Made by a program: the position numbers and the translations under genes. Shown here one piece after another: positions 52,077 through 60,503 of a stretch of 64,000 nt of DNA. Source of the DNA: Lachnospiraceae bacterium (lineage in GTDB: Bacteria > Bacillota > Clostridia > Lachnospirales > Lachnospiraceae); the NCBI GenBank assembly GCA_024404675.1, contig JAKSPO010000001.1:558001-622000 (forward strand), written 5' to 3'. The notes beneath the pieces were generated by a model. The model had not been told where the DNA came from. It ran no database searches and was given only the letters and a program-made list of their open reading frames with translations. How positions within the stretch are numbered: position 1 is the first letter of the stretch; each line of letters begins with the position of its first letter.

Positions 52077-53546
52077 TTAGATAAGGCCAGACGCGATACG
52101 GGTGAAAAATGTAGCAAGCGTTGTGGAACAGAAACCGAATGCCACAATCAGAATCGCAAGAATTACAAGCGGTACGCACATCTTCGCACCGGGTCGCTCC
52201 ACAGGTGCGGAACCGATTCCGGTCGTACTTTCCCGATCAGGCATCCACGCCCGAATGATCAGCTCGAAGATATAAGCCGCGGTCAGAAACGCCGATATAA
52301 TCAGCGCACCGAGTCCGATATAAGCACTCACGCGCCCGTTTTTTACAGCCGCGGTGGCAATGTACCATTTGCTGATAAAGCCGCAAAACGGCGGTAAGCC
52401 GATGAGGGCAAAGCCGGCGATGGTATAAACCGTCATAATCAAAGGCATTCTTCGTGCGATGCCGTCCATCTCCCACAGGTATTTGCGTCCGGTCTTCACC
52501 ATAATCGCACCGATGACATAGAACAGGGTAATCTTCATCAGTCCGTGGAAGATCAGATGCAGAAAGGCTGCCGTCAGGCCGTCCTTTGTCATAAGCGCTG
52601 CCGCGAAGATAATGTAAGACAGGTTGCTGACCGTCGAATAGGCAAGTCTTCTCTTACAGTGCTGCTCTTTTACGGCCTTCGAGGAACCGTAAACAATGGT
52701 AATAGCAGCAGCAATCAGAACGACATCCTGCGCCCACGTTCCGCGAAGGAAGCTCGTACCGAAGCTGTAATAGGTAATACGAATGATGGCAAATGCGCCC
52801 GCCTTTACGACCGCAACCGCATGAAGAAGCGCCGTAACCGTCGTCGGTGCAACCGATGCGGAAGGAAGCCAGCCGTGAACCGGGAACAGTGCAGCCTTAA
52901 CGCCGAAGCCGAACACGGCAAGCGTGTAGATCAGAAGAAGGAACTGCCCGTGCTCCGCAATCGCCTCCTTACCGAGTACGCCGCCAAAGACGAAATCAAG
53001 CGTGTCGCCAAGCGAAAGGATGCCGATGAAGCCAAGGAAGCCAAAGGCTGCACCACCGAAGGAATACTTCATGTATTTTCTTGCGGCAACAACGGATTTG
53101 TGGTCGAGCTCATGCATCACAAGCGGAATCGTCACGATGGTCAGAAGCTCATAGAACATGTACATCGTCATCAGGTTTCCGGCAAATGCGATACCCGCCG
53201 TAACACCGTAGGTCATCGTATAGAACGTGAAGAAGCTATTCTTGTTATGCTCCATATACTCAAAGGCATACAAAACGGCAAGCGGCCACAGAAATGCAAT
53301 CAAGGCAGCGAAAACCATACCGCAGCCGTCCAGACGGAACTTGATCTCCAGTACACCTGCAAGCGGCAGGGAAAGGGAATCCGTGGGCGGATTCCAAAGA
53401 ATCGCGCCGATCACAAGCGAGGTCAAAAGCGTCACAATAAAGACGAAGACCTCTCTCCTTCTGTCTTGATGAATTGGGTTAAGTCCCAGCCATGCGCCAC
53501 AGATAATGGGCACAAGCACGGGAATCAGAAGAAAATAAGCACTCAT
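52077..53546 (-). CDS. antiporter subunit 3, NuoM/MrpD type
   Basis: 489 residues with about 14 helices. FYELLTIVTIPLVMHELD carries the buried Glu, GFGVKAALFPVHGWLPSASVAPTTVTALLHAVAVVKAGAF the TM7 and TM8 Lys, and RRLAYSTVSNLSYI is also conserved. It should conduct protons or take part in cation/proton exchange in the membrane arm. It precedes subunit 4 by 44 nt. Confidence 0.9.
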   Translation of the reverse strand: MSAYFLLIPVLVPIICGAWLGLNPIHQDRRREVFVFIVTLLTSLVIGAILWNPPTDSLSLPLAGVLEIKFRLDGCGMVFAALIAFLWPLAVLYAFEYMEHNKNSFFTFYTMTYGVTAGIAFAGNLMTMYMFYELLTIVTIPLVMHELDHKSVVAARKYMKYSFGGAAFGFLGFIGILSLGDTLDFVFGGVLGKEAIAEHGQFLLLIYTLAVFGFGVKAALFPVHGWLPSASVAPTTVTALLHAVAVVKAGAFAIIRITYYSFGTSFLRGTWAQDVVLIAAAITIVYGSSKAVKEQHCKRRLAYSTVSNLSYIIFAAALMTKDGLTAAFLHLIFHGLMKITLFYVIGAIMVKTGRKYLWEMDGIARRMPLIMTVYTIAGFALIGLPPFCGFISKWYIATAAVKNGRVSAYIGLGALIISAFLTAAYIFELIIRAWMPDRESTTGIGSAPVERPGAKMCVPLVILAILIVAFGFCSTTLATFFTRIASGLI

Positions 53547-53561
53547 TGGTACACTCCGAAA

Positions 53562-55040
53562 TCAGAGTAATCCGGTAAGACACTCCGTAATAAAGTTCGT
53601 AAGTCCGTTCGGAAGAATTCCGAACATCACACAGGCAACCGCAAGAATCACAAGCGGTACTAAGAGAAGACCGCTCTTCTCGCAGTTCTTTGTATCCTTC
53701 GCTCCTTCATGACCGAAGAAGGCAGCCGCCGAAACGGTAAGCAGGTAGCCGGCCGTCAGAAGGGCGCTAAGAAGAAGCACCACCGGTGCCAGATACGAAA
53801 ATACCGGCACCCCTGCGGAAAGTGCTCCCGTTGCCAGATACCATTTGCTGACAAATGCATTCATCGGCGGGATGCCGACAAGCGCAAGGCCCGCAATGGT
53901 GAAGCACCACATCGTAACAGGCATTTTCCGCCCGATTCCCGTAAGCTCGTCGATCCGGGTGCGTCCGGTTCTCACGATAACCGCGCCGGCGCAGAGGAAC
54001 AACAGGTTTTTAATAATCGAGTGGAACACCACATGGAGAAGTGCTCCGACAAGGGCTGTTTCTGAAAGGAGAAAGATTCCCGTCAGACAGTAGGAAACCT
54101 GGCTGACCGTAGAATACGCAAGTCTCTTTTTGAAGATTTTCTCGCGGTAAGCAAGCAACGAACCGAGAAATACGGTGATGACCGAAAGCGTAAGGAGCAC
54201 GGTCTGCACCCATGTGCCTTTGATAAAATCCGCGCCTACGGAGTAGAAAAGCACACGGAGGATGAACAGAACGCCCATCTTCGTAATATTACCGGAAAGC
54301 AGTGCCGACGCAGGCGCCGGTGCTACCGGATGTGCCTTCGGAAGCCAACCATGAAGCGGGAACATACCCGCCTTGCAGGCGAAACCGAGAAGCATCAGAA
54401 ATACGACAGGAAGCAGGACCTCCTTACTCGCATCGGCCTTCAGAAAGCCGCCCGGGATATACCCTAAGATGCCGCCGGGGCGTACTGCCTCGTCGGCATT
54501 TGCATATAAGAAGAAGATGCCGACCAGTCCGAGAAATGCACCCGCAACCGAGTAGAACAGATAGGTCATACCCGCGGAAATCGCCTCCTTCGTCTGCTCG
54601 TGCATAACGATCGGGAAGGTTGCAAGCGTCATCAGCTCATAAAAAAGATAGGTCGTAATCAGGTTTCCGGAGAAGCATACGCCAAGCAGTGCGCCGAGCG
54701 CAAGCATCGAAAACATCTGGTAACGGTACTCCTTCTCCTGATGGTCCATATACTTAAAGGAGAAGACCGTCGACACAAGCCACATCGAAGCCGTCAGTCC
54801 CGCAAAAAGCTTTGCGATTCCGTCCACACGAAAATATAGCGGCAGCTTCGGCATGAGCTCAAAGGCCGTCCATTCCGTCGTATCCTTAAGAATCAGCGCA
54901 AGCGTCATAAGACCGGCTGCCAGAACGAAGGACACCGTGCAGATGCGCATCGCAGGCTTTGTGAACCGGCGTCCGCAAAAAAGCAGGTACAACGCACCGC
55001 AGAACGGGATCAAAACAGGAAGAATAATCATCCAATCCAT
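53562..55040 (-). CDS. antiporter subunit 2, NuoM/MrpD type
   Basis: 492 residues. It has FYELMTLATFPIVMHEQ, GFACKAGMFPLHGWLPKAHPVAPAPASALLSGNITKMGVL and KKRLAYSTVSQVSYC. It is closely similar to subunits 3 and 4 in these motifs, as if formed by duplication. Start at ATG 55040 (GGAG 7 nt upstream); the frame runs to 55076 inside the upstream gene. Confidence 0.9.
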   Translation of the reverse strand: MDWMIILPVLIPFCGALYLLFCGRRFTKPAMRICTVSFVLAAGLMTLALILKDTTEWTAFELMPKLPLYFRVDGIAKLFAGLTASMWLVSTVFSFKYMDHQEKEYRYQMFSMLALGALLGVCFSGNLITTYLFYELMTLATFPIVMHEQTKEAISAGMTYLFYSVAGAFLGLVGIFFLYANADEAVRPGGILGYIPGGFLKADASKEVLLPVVFLMLLGFACKAGMFPLHGWLPKAHPVAPAPASALLSGNITKMGVLFILRVLFYSVGADFIKGTWVQTVLLTLSVITVFLGSLLAYREKIFKKRLAYSTVSQVSYCLTGIFLLSETALVGALLHVVFHSIIKNLLFLCAGAVIVRTGRTRIDELTGIGRKMPVTMWCFTIAGLALVGIPPMNAFVSKWYLATGALSAGVPVFSYLAPVVLLLSALLTAGYLLTVSAAAFFGHEGAKDTKNCEKSGLLLVPLVILAVACVMFGILPNGLTNFITECLTGLL

Positions 55041-55053
55041 CACACTACTCCAA

Positions 55054-56550
55054 TCATGAAAACTCCGTAAGACCACGCTCGATCCAGTCGAAGATCGGGT
55101 TGCTGAATACGCCGAGAATCATCACAATAACGACAAATACCACAACGGAAAGGCGATATACCGTTCCCGTACGGAACCGCTCGTCCTCGTACTCTTCGTT
55201 CATCTTCGGCGTAAACACGCTGATGGCCATACGAATAAAATACATTGCATTCAGAACCGTACTGATAGCAAGCGCTATCAACGTAATGATTTCCTTCGTC
55301 GTAACCGCATTCATGGCAGCCTTGGCGAAATAAACCTTTGACGTAAAGCCTGCGAAAAGCGGGATGCCGACCATGGACAGCGAGCCGACCACGAAGGCCG
55401 CACCGGCTGAGCGGTTTCGAAGTCCCGAGCCACGCAGGTTACGGTAATTCATACTTTGTCCGGATACTTCCGCAAGTCCGTTGGCCGATACAAAAAGCAT
55501 CGACTTCGCGGAAGCATGTGCGAGGATATGGAACACGGCCGCAACCATGCCCGCTTCCACGCCGAGTCCGAAGCCCATGTAAATATAACCGATCTGTGCG
55601 ATCGAGGAAAATGCGATCATTCTTCTCATATCGGTCTGCTGGATTGCGTCAACCGAACCCATGATCATACCGACGATACCGAAGATAAACAGCACATCAT
55701 CCGCACCCGATAAGCGGAACACATCGGTGCCCACAACACGGTAGATGAATTTTAAAAGGAACAGAATGTAGCCCTTCGATACAAGCGACGAAAGAATCGA
55801 GCTTGAGGAGCAGGTCGAATAGCTGTACGCATCCGGCAGCCATGCATGGAACGGAAACAGCGCCGATTTGATGGCGATACCGACGGAGAAAAGACCTACC
55901 GCAAGCATCAGAGGCTCCGTATAAGTGTCCTCCGCAACAATCTTAAGAACCGCCTCATGCACATTGTGCATCAGAAGGTGTCCGGTAATTCCGTAAATGA
56001 TGGAAACCGAAATCAGTACAAGACCGGAACCGAGAAGCGACATAATCATGTATTTGGTCGCCGCAAGGATATTTCTTCCCCAGCCTCGAATCATAATCAG
56101 TCCGCAGGCAGAAATCGTATTGATCTCAACGAATACATAACCGGTGAAAAGGTCATTTGTATAAATCAGTACCAGCAAGGAGGCAAGCAGAAGGTTGATC
56201 ATGATGAAGTAAAGATTCATCTTCTCCTCCGGCACATCCTTCACCAGATACTTTAATCCGCCTGTCAATGAAAGAAGCATAATCAGGCAGAAGGAGGTCG
56301 CCATAAAGGCCTCCAGTACGCCGACTCTGATCTCGTTACCAAACGGTGCCGGGAAGCGTCCCATCGTGTATACGAACGGACCGTCAAGATCAAGCGTATA
56401 ATAAAGCGTCGCAATCGACAGAATCTCGCATATGGTTACAACCGAAAGGCTCAATACTCTCGCCTTCTTACCGGAAAGCACCGAGGAAACGGGGCCGGAT
56501 ACCATCGCAAGCATAATACAGAAGAAAGGAAAATTACGAACGAATTCCAT
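55054..56550 (-). CDS. antiporter subunit 1, MrpD-like
   Basis: About 498 residues. FVEINTISACGLIMIRG, GIAIKSALFPFHAWLPDAYSYSTCSSSSILSSLVSKGYILF and DMRRMIAFSSIAQIGYI hold the buried Glu and Lys. The Tyr-Ser-rich stretch after the WLPDAY motif differs from the other three copies, as in MrpD/NuoN-like groups. Its ATG overlaps the MnhC stop (TGATG). Confidence 0.9.
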   Translation of the reverse strand: MEFVRNFPFFCIMLAMVSGPVSSVLSGKKARVLSLSVVTICEILSIATLYYTLDLDGPFVYTMGRFPAPFGNEIRVGVLEAFMATSFCLIMLLSLTGGLKYLVKDVPEEKMNLYFIMINLLLASLLVLIYTNDLFTGYVFVEINTISACGLIMIRGWGRNILAATKYMIMSLLGSGLVLISVSIIYGITGHLLMHNVHEAVLKIVAEDTYTEPLMLAVGLFSVGIAIKSALFPFHAWLPDAYSYSTCSSSSILSSLVSKGYILFLLKFIYRVVGTDVFRLSGADDVLFIFGIVGMIMGSVDAIQQTDMRRMIAFSSIAQIGYIYMGFGLGVEAGMVAAVFHILAHASAKSMLFVSANGLAEVSGQSMNYRNLRGSGLRNRSAGAAFVVGSLSMVGIPLFAGFTSKVYFAKAAMNAVTTKEIITLIALAISTVLNAMYFIRMAISVFTPKMNEEYEDERFRTGTVYRLSVVVFVVIVMILGVFSNPIFDWIERGLTEFS

Positions 56551-56924
56551 CACTCGTGCTCCTTTCGAACCATTGTTGTAATCTCATCAATATCAAGCGT
56601 ATGATAACGCTCATACAGCTTGACCGTCAGGCCGAGCATCAGCGCGGATACGCTGACGGAAACGACGATACCGGTAAGCACAAGGCCGGACGGGATCGGA
56701 TTGATGTATCGGGACGCCTCTAATACCCCATCGGAGGCAATCGGCGCCAGCTTTCCCTGAATGTAGCCCATGGAAGCAAGGAACAGATAAACTGCCGTAT
56801 CCATGATATTCAGTCCGATGATCTTCTTAATCATGTTGCGCTGCAGAAGCAGGTTACTGAACCCGATTCCGAACAGGATCATCGCCGCAACATCGATGTA
56901 GTTATTCCAAAGATTTGCAAGCAT
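56550..56924 (-). CDS. mnhC: MnhC/MrpC (NuoK-like) subunit
   Basis: 124 residues with three helices: IDVAAMILFGIGFSNLLL, NIMDTAVYLFLASMGY and GLVLTGIVVSVSVSALMLGL. The NuoK-like middle helix and LVLTGIVVSVS are family marks. Start at ATG 56924 with GGAGG 8 nt upstream, inside the end of the upstream reading frame's spacing. Confidence 0.9.
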   Translation of the reverse strand: MLANLWNNYIDVAAMILFGIGFSNLLLQRNMIKKIIGLNIMDTAVYLFLASMGYIQGKLAPIASDGVLEASRYINPIPSGLVLTGIVVSVSVSALMLGLTVKLYERYHTLDIDEITTMVRKEHE

Positions 56925-56925
56925 C

Positions 56926-57885
56926 CTACAGACCTCCCTTTCTGAACAGCGCATAGAAGGCGTACATCGTGCACGCTACCTCTATGCCGACCAAAACATT
57001 GATCGGAAGGATCAGTCCGGAGCTGATGATCGCCCCTACCTTACCAAGCGGAACCACGGAATCGATTCCGTTGGCGCCTGTGAACAGGTAATAGATGATC
57101 AAAAGGCTGTAAAGCCCGAGAGAGCCGACCTTCAGAATGTCATAGATCTTCTCATTAAAAAATCTGGCGGTAGACGTAAAGCCAAATGCCGCGGAATACA
57201 GAATCAGTCCCGCGCCGATGACCGCGCCGCCCGAAAAGCCTCCGCCCGGAGACAGATGACCGTTCACCAGTACATAAAGACCGAACAGAAGAATCATCGG
57301 TACCAGAAAACGGGCAATCGTACGAAGAATTACATCGCCCTCGCTCTCCTCGCCGTCAACCTCCTCGGGAATCTCCTTCTTGCCCATACGAAGCAGAATC
57401 ATCACCGCAATCGTTGCGATGAAAAGCACGTGCGTCTCACCGAAGGTATCAAAGCCTCGATACTGCAAGATCAAGCCTGTTACCATATTGACAACACCGG
57501 TCTCCTCCTGCCCCTTCTCAAGATAACGCTCCGAAACCTCGTTGTTGGTCGGCGCATCTGTGCCGCCGAAAGCGGGCATAAAGGCAACATTATAAACCAT
57601 TGCGCCGATAATGCAAAGGCAGAGCGCAACGGACATTACTACATATAATCTACGGAACCATTTCATGCCGAGCAGCTCTGCGTGGAGCTTGGCATCTTCC
57701 ATCGGGTCCTTAAGCGGCGGCACGAGATAATGCTCGGTCGCACGTTCGTCCTCTTTCTTCTCTTCCGCAATCTGCTTTTCGAACATCGGCATGTAGTCGA
57801 TGCTCTTCAGGTCCTCTTCGCCTGAAACATAACGGCGAAAAGCGGCACGGCGGGAGGTCTCATAATCACTTCTTATCTTGCTCAC
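56926..57885 (-). CDS. mnhB: MbhE-MnhB (MbhF) fusion subunit
   Basis: 319 residues from GTG 57885 (GGAGG 6 nt upstream), overlapping MbhD by 20 nt. An 85-residue charged cytosolic N-terminus is followed by one helix and GLILQYRGFDTFGETHVLFIATIAVMILL, which matches the MbhE / MrpA C-terminal element, then MILLFGLYVLVNGHLSPGGGFSGGAVIGAGLIL, the MnhB domain. Two subunits usually separate in membrane-bound hydrogenases are thus joined. Confidence 0.85.
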   Translation of the reverse strand: MSKIRSDYETSRRAAFRRYVSGEEDLKSIDYMPMFEKQIAEEKKEDERATEHYLVPPLKDPMEDAKLHAELLGMKWFRRLYVVMSVALCLCIIGAMVYNVAFMPAFGGTDAPTNNEVSERYLEKGQEETGVVNMVTGLILQYRGFDTFGETHVLFIATIAVMILLRMGKKEIPEEVDGEESEGDVILRTIARFLVPMILLFGLYVLVNGHLSPGGGFSGGAVIGAGLILYSAAFGFTSTARFFNEKIYDILKVGSLGLYSLLIIYYLFTGANGIDSVVPLGKVGAIISSGLILPINVLVGIEVACTMYAFYALFRKGGL

Positions 57886-58147
57886 GACGCTCCTCCTTCT
57901 TATCCTGCGCATCAATTGCGTTGATTCTTCTGAGCGTTGCAAAGAACAATACCGTTGTGACACCGGCACCTACCGCAGCCTCGGTAATCGCGAGGTCCGG
58001 TGCCTGCAGAAACACCCAGATAATAGACATAATCAGGCTGTAGGACATGAATATAATGATGGAAACCAGCACATTTTTCGTAATGCTCGCACTAACGGCG
58101 CACACAATCAGAAAAAGCACCAGCAAAAGAAGAATTACCTTCATCAT
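57866..58147 (-). CDS. MbhD / DUF4040 subunit
   Basis: 93 residues, three helices, with PDLAITEAAVGAGVTTVLFFATLRRI, the mark of the MrpA C-terminal/MbhD (DUF4040) domain. In Mrp complexes this is part of MrpA; here it is free-standing as in Mbh hydrogenases. Start overlaps the MnhG stop by 4 nt; ATG 58147 or 58144. Confidence 0.9.
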   Translation of the reverse strand: MMKVILLLLVLFLIVCAVSASITKNVLVSIIIFMSYSLIMSIIWVFLQAPDLAITEAAVGAGVTTVLFFATLRRINAIDAQDKKEERREQDKK

Positions 58148-58494
58148 ACCTTCTTCACGTCCTTTCCTCTTTCGTCCTTCTCGATCTCACAATACTCCTC
58201 AAGCTTTGTCGAAGTTGTTACCTCGAGATAGGCTAACAAATGGCTGGAAACGGGGCTTGCGCACCACAAAAGCAGAATAATCAAAGCAAGCTTCAGGGAA
58301 TCAAAGGAGAAGCCGCTGACTGCAATCAGCCCGAGAAGAATTAACATAATGCCGAGCGTGTCGCACATCGCCGCAGCATGCATTCTGTTAAGCGCAAAGC
58401 GAAACCGAAACAGTCCGAAGGCTGCAATCGCTGCTACCGCAATACCGCTTACAATCAAAATCGCAGCACACCAGAATATAATCCAATCACTCAT
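58144..58494 (-). CDS. mnhG: MnhG/MrpG subunit
   Basis: 116 residues with three helices and GLFRFRFALNRMHAAAMCDTLGIMLILLG, the MnhG signature. Start at ATG 58494, overlapping the mnhF end by 8 nt; GGGGGAAG lies upstream. Confidence 0.92.
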   Translation of the reverse strand: MSDWIIFWCAAILIVSGIAVAAIAAFGLFRFRFALNRMHAAAMCDTLGIMLILLGLIAVSGFSFDSLKLALIILLLWCASPVSSHLLAYLEVTTSTKLEEYCEIEKDERGKDVKKV

Positions 58495-58798
58495 GCTCTT
58501 CCCCCTTTCTTCTGGCACGTTCCCGATATACGCCGAGATAAATTCTCGTCAGAATCACCACTGCCAGAAAGGAAATCATTGCATAGATAATAGAGACATC
58601 CAGAAGATATCCCTGCTTCAGCCAAAGTGCAAGAATGCAAATGATCATAATGGTCAGGGTACCGAGCATATTGATGGCAACAATACGATCGACGATTTCC
58701 GGACCCTTGACCGCTCTTACGAGCACGAAGAGCATAATCAGCGCAAGTACGATGATTGCGCCCCAGTATAAGATTTCATAGGCCTGCTCTATGTTCAT
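58487..58798 (-). CDS. mnhF: MnhF/MrpF subunit
   Basis: 103 residues with three helices; VRAVKGPEIVDRIVAINMLGTLTIMIICIL is the MnhF motif. Overlaps the mnhE end by 4 nt. Confidence 0.92.
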   Translation of the reverse strand: MNIEQAYEILYWGAIIVLALIMLFVLVRAVKGPEIVDRIVAINMLGTLTIMIICILALWLKQGYLLDVSIIYAMISFLAVVILTRIYLGVYRERARRKGEEHE

Positions 58799-59259
58799 TG
58801 TTTCGCCTCCAGCTCCTCAAGCATATGAACGAATACGGAATCCTCGATTCCCTCCGCCAGCTCGACATCTAACGCGTGTACCACGTATTTGCCGTCATCA
58901 AGACTTACCGTGATCGTTCCCGGAGTAAGCGTGATGGAATTCGCAAGAAGTACCGCATTCAATTCATTCTTAAGCGGCTTTCGAAAATGCAAAAGCACCG
59001 GCTCCGGCTCCAGTCTGTCGGACAGAATCAGGCGGATAACCGCGAAATTAGCCTTGATGATCTCGATCAGAAGGACGAACAGATACTTGATGTACCAGGG
59101 GATGCGCTTAATTAATCCCCACTCCTTCTTCGGCGAGAATTTCATTACAAGACAGAAGAACAAATATACCGGAACGTCCAGAGCCAGGCCGAGAAGTACA
59201 ATCTCGGGAGTAATTCTGCCGTTCAGAATAATCCACAAAATCAGGAATACAAAAAACAT
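58795..59259 (-). CDS. mnhE: MnhE/MrpE subunit, first gene of antiporter operon
   Basis: 154 residues with two or three N-terminal helices and a cytosolic domain: FRKPLKNELNAVLLANSITLTPGTITVSLDDGKYVVHALD, typical MnhE. The ribosome site is weak (AGGT). A consensus promoter lies 40 nt upstream. Confidence 0.92.
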   Translation of the reverse strand: MFFVFLILWIILNGRITPEIVLLGLALDVPVYLFFCLVMKFSPKKEWGLIKRIPWYIKYLFVLLIEIIKANFAVIRLILSDRLEPEPVLLHFRKPLKNELNAVLLANSITLTPGTITVSLDDGKYVVHALDVELAEGIEDSVFVHMLEELEAKQ

Positions 59260-59299
59260 ACCTAAACCAGCTTTCTGCCATTAAGCCATAATCGGTCAT

Positions 59300-59328
59300 A
59301 TCATAGCACATTCCCTAAAAAATGTCAA
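59300..59328 (-). promoter_or_regulatory. Promoter of the Mrp/Mbh-like operon
   Basis: Minus strand TTGACA (59328-59323), 17-nt spacer, TATGAT (59305-59300). The -35 box partly overlaps the T-run of the preceding terminator. Confidence 0.88.
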
Positions 59329-59360
59329 AAAAACTGTCGGCGCTTTTTTACGCCGACAGT
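59327..59360 (-). terminator. Terminator of the zinc-ribbon membrane protein gene
   Basis: ACTGTCGGCG and CGCCGACAGT (10 bp) around a T/A-rich 8-nt loop, followed on the minus strand by TTTTTTTG. Located 28 nt after the stop. Confidence 0.92.
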
Positions 59361-59387
59361 CGGAAAATGCATAATATTTTCAGGATA

Positions 59388-60452
59388 TTATTTCTTGAGA
59401 TCAAACTTCTCAAGATTGTCCTCGCCTACAAGGATAACACTCCACTCGTCATCAACCTCAACGAACAGATAATAATCAACGTAGGTCTCCTTATCATCGC
59501 TACCTTTGAAGGTGGAATTGTTCTTTACAAGGTAAGCTGCGGAGATATCTACAGACTTCTTGAATACGGACTTGAAGGAATCGGAAAGCTCCTCTACATC
59601 CTTAATCTTCTTCGCAGAAACGATTTCCTCGGAAACCTTGATATCGTCGCCGACCTTAGAAACACCGTTATCCTCATCGGAATGCAGGTATTTTACGAAA
59701 TCCTTTGCATTGTCAAGACCGTATACGCTCCATACGAAATCACGAGCGTAGGAAGGAACGCAGTCAACATAATCAGCTGCCTCGTTCTCAGCGATAGCCT
59801 CGTCCATGGTCTTTACGATCTTCTTGAAGATCTTCTGCTCGTTCTCGGACATCGGGATGGAAGCCCCGGTCTTCTTAAAGTCAAGAGCGGAAAGCCACTC
59901 CGGTCTATCCTCTTCAGATGCAAAGAAGGTCTCATATACAACCAGACCGCCTGCTGCAAGAAGGAGAACCAGAAGAATAATGGTAATAATGAGCGGAGCC
60001 TTGGACTTCTTCTTCGGCTGCGCTACCGGCTGCTGGTACATAGGCTGCTGATACTGCGGATATACCGGCTGCTGATACATCGGCTGCTGTGCCGGCTGTA
60101 CGGGCTGCTGGTACATAGGCTGCTGTACCGGCTGCTGATATACGGGCTCTACAACGGGAGCTGCCTGCTCTACTACAGGTGCTACCTGCTCAACAACAGG
60201 TGCTGCTACCTGCTCAACTACGGGTGCTACCTGCTCAACTACAGGTGCTGCCACCTGCTCTACTACATTCTCAACCTGCTCAACTACGGGTGCTACCTGC
60301 TCCACTACAGGTGCTGCTACCTGCTCAACAACAGGAGCTACTGCCTCCGTGACAGGAGCAACAGGGCTTACAGGGCTAGCCTGCTTCGTACCACAGAAGG
60401 TACAGAATGCTGCACCGTCAGGAATCTGATTTCCACAATTCGGACAAAACAT
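59388..60452 (-). CDS. zinc-ribbon membrane protein with VVEQ and YQQP repeats
   Basis: 354 residues. An N-terminal zinc ribbon has Cys3, Cys6, Cys17 and Cys20 (MFCPNCGNQIPDGAAFCTFC). Residues 39-104 are nine VVEQ-type units spaced 7-8 residues; 105-146 are YQQP/MYQQP repeats; KKKSK precedes one membrane helix (about 153-174); and residues 175-354 form an extracellular domain (EWLSALDFKKTG to VEVDDEWSVILVGEDNLEKF). The zinc ribbon would be cytosolic. I do not know its function; similar layouts occur in Firmicute envelope proteins. It has its own terminator and an AGGAGAG ribosome site. Confidence 0.85.
   Translation of the reverse strand: MFCPNCGNQIPDGAAFCTFCGTKQASPVSPVAPVTEAVAPVVEQVAAPVVEQVAPVVEQVENVVEQVAAPVVEQVAPVVEQVAAPVVEQVAPVVEQAAPVVEPVYQQPVQQPMYQQPVQPAQQPMYQQPVYPQYQQPMYQQPVAQPKKKSKAPLIITIILLVLLLAAGGLVVYETFFASEEDRPEWLSALDFKKTGASIPMSENEQKIFKKIVKTMDEAIAENEAADYVDCVPSYARDFVWSVYGLDNAKDFVKYLHSDEDNGVSKVGDDIKVSEEIVSAKKIKDVEELSDSFKSVFKKSVDISAAYLVKNNSTFKGSDDKETYVDYYLFVEVDDEWSVILVGEDNLEKFDLKK
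60015..60338 (-). repeat. Coding tandem repeats in the zinc-ribbon gene
   Basis: 60141-60338 encodes nine VVEQ units (DNA period 21-24 nt), and 60015-60140 encodes the YQQP repeats. Both are in frame, and copies differ mainly by silent changes and Ala insertions, so expansion by slippage or recombination is likely. Confidence 0.85.
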
Positions 60453-60503
60453 GATGTCACTCTCCTTTTCTTAGTTAAATTATTGCTATATATTATATAC
60501 TAT

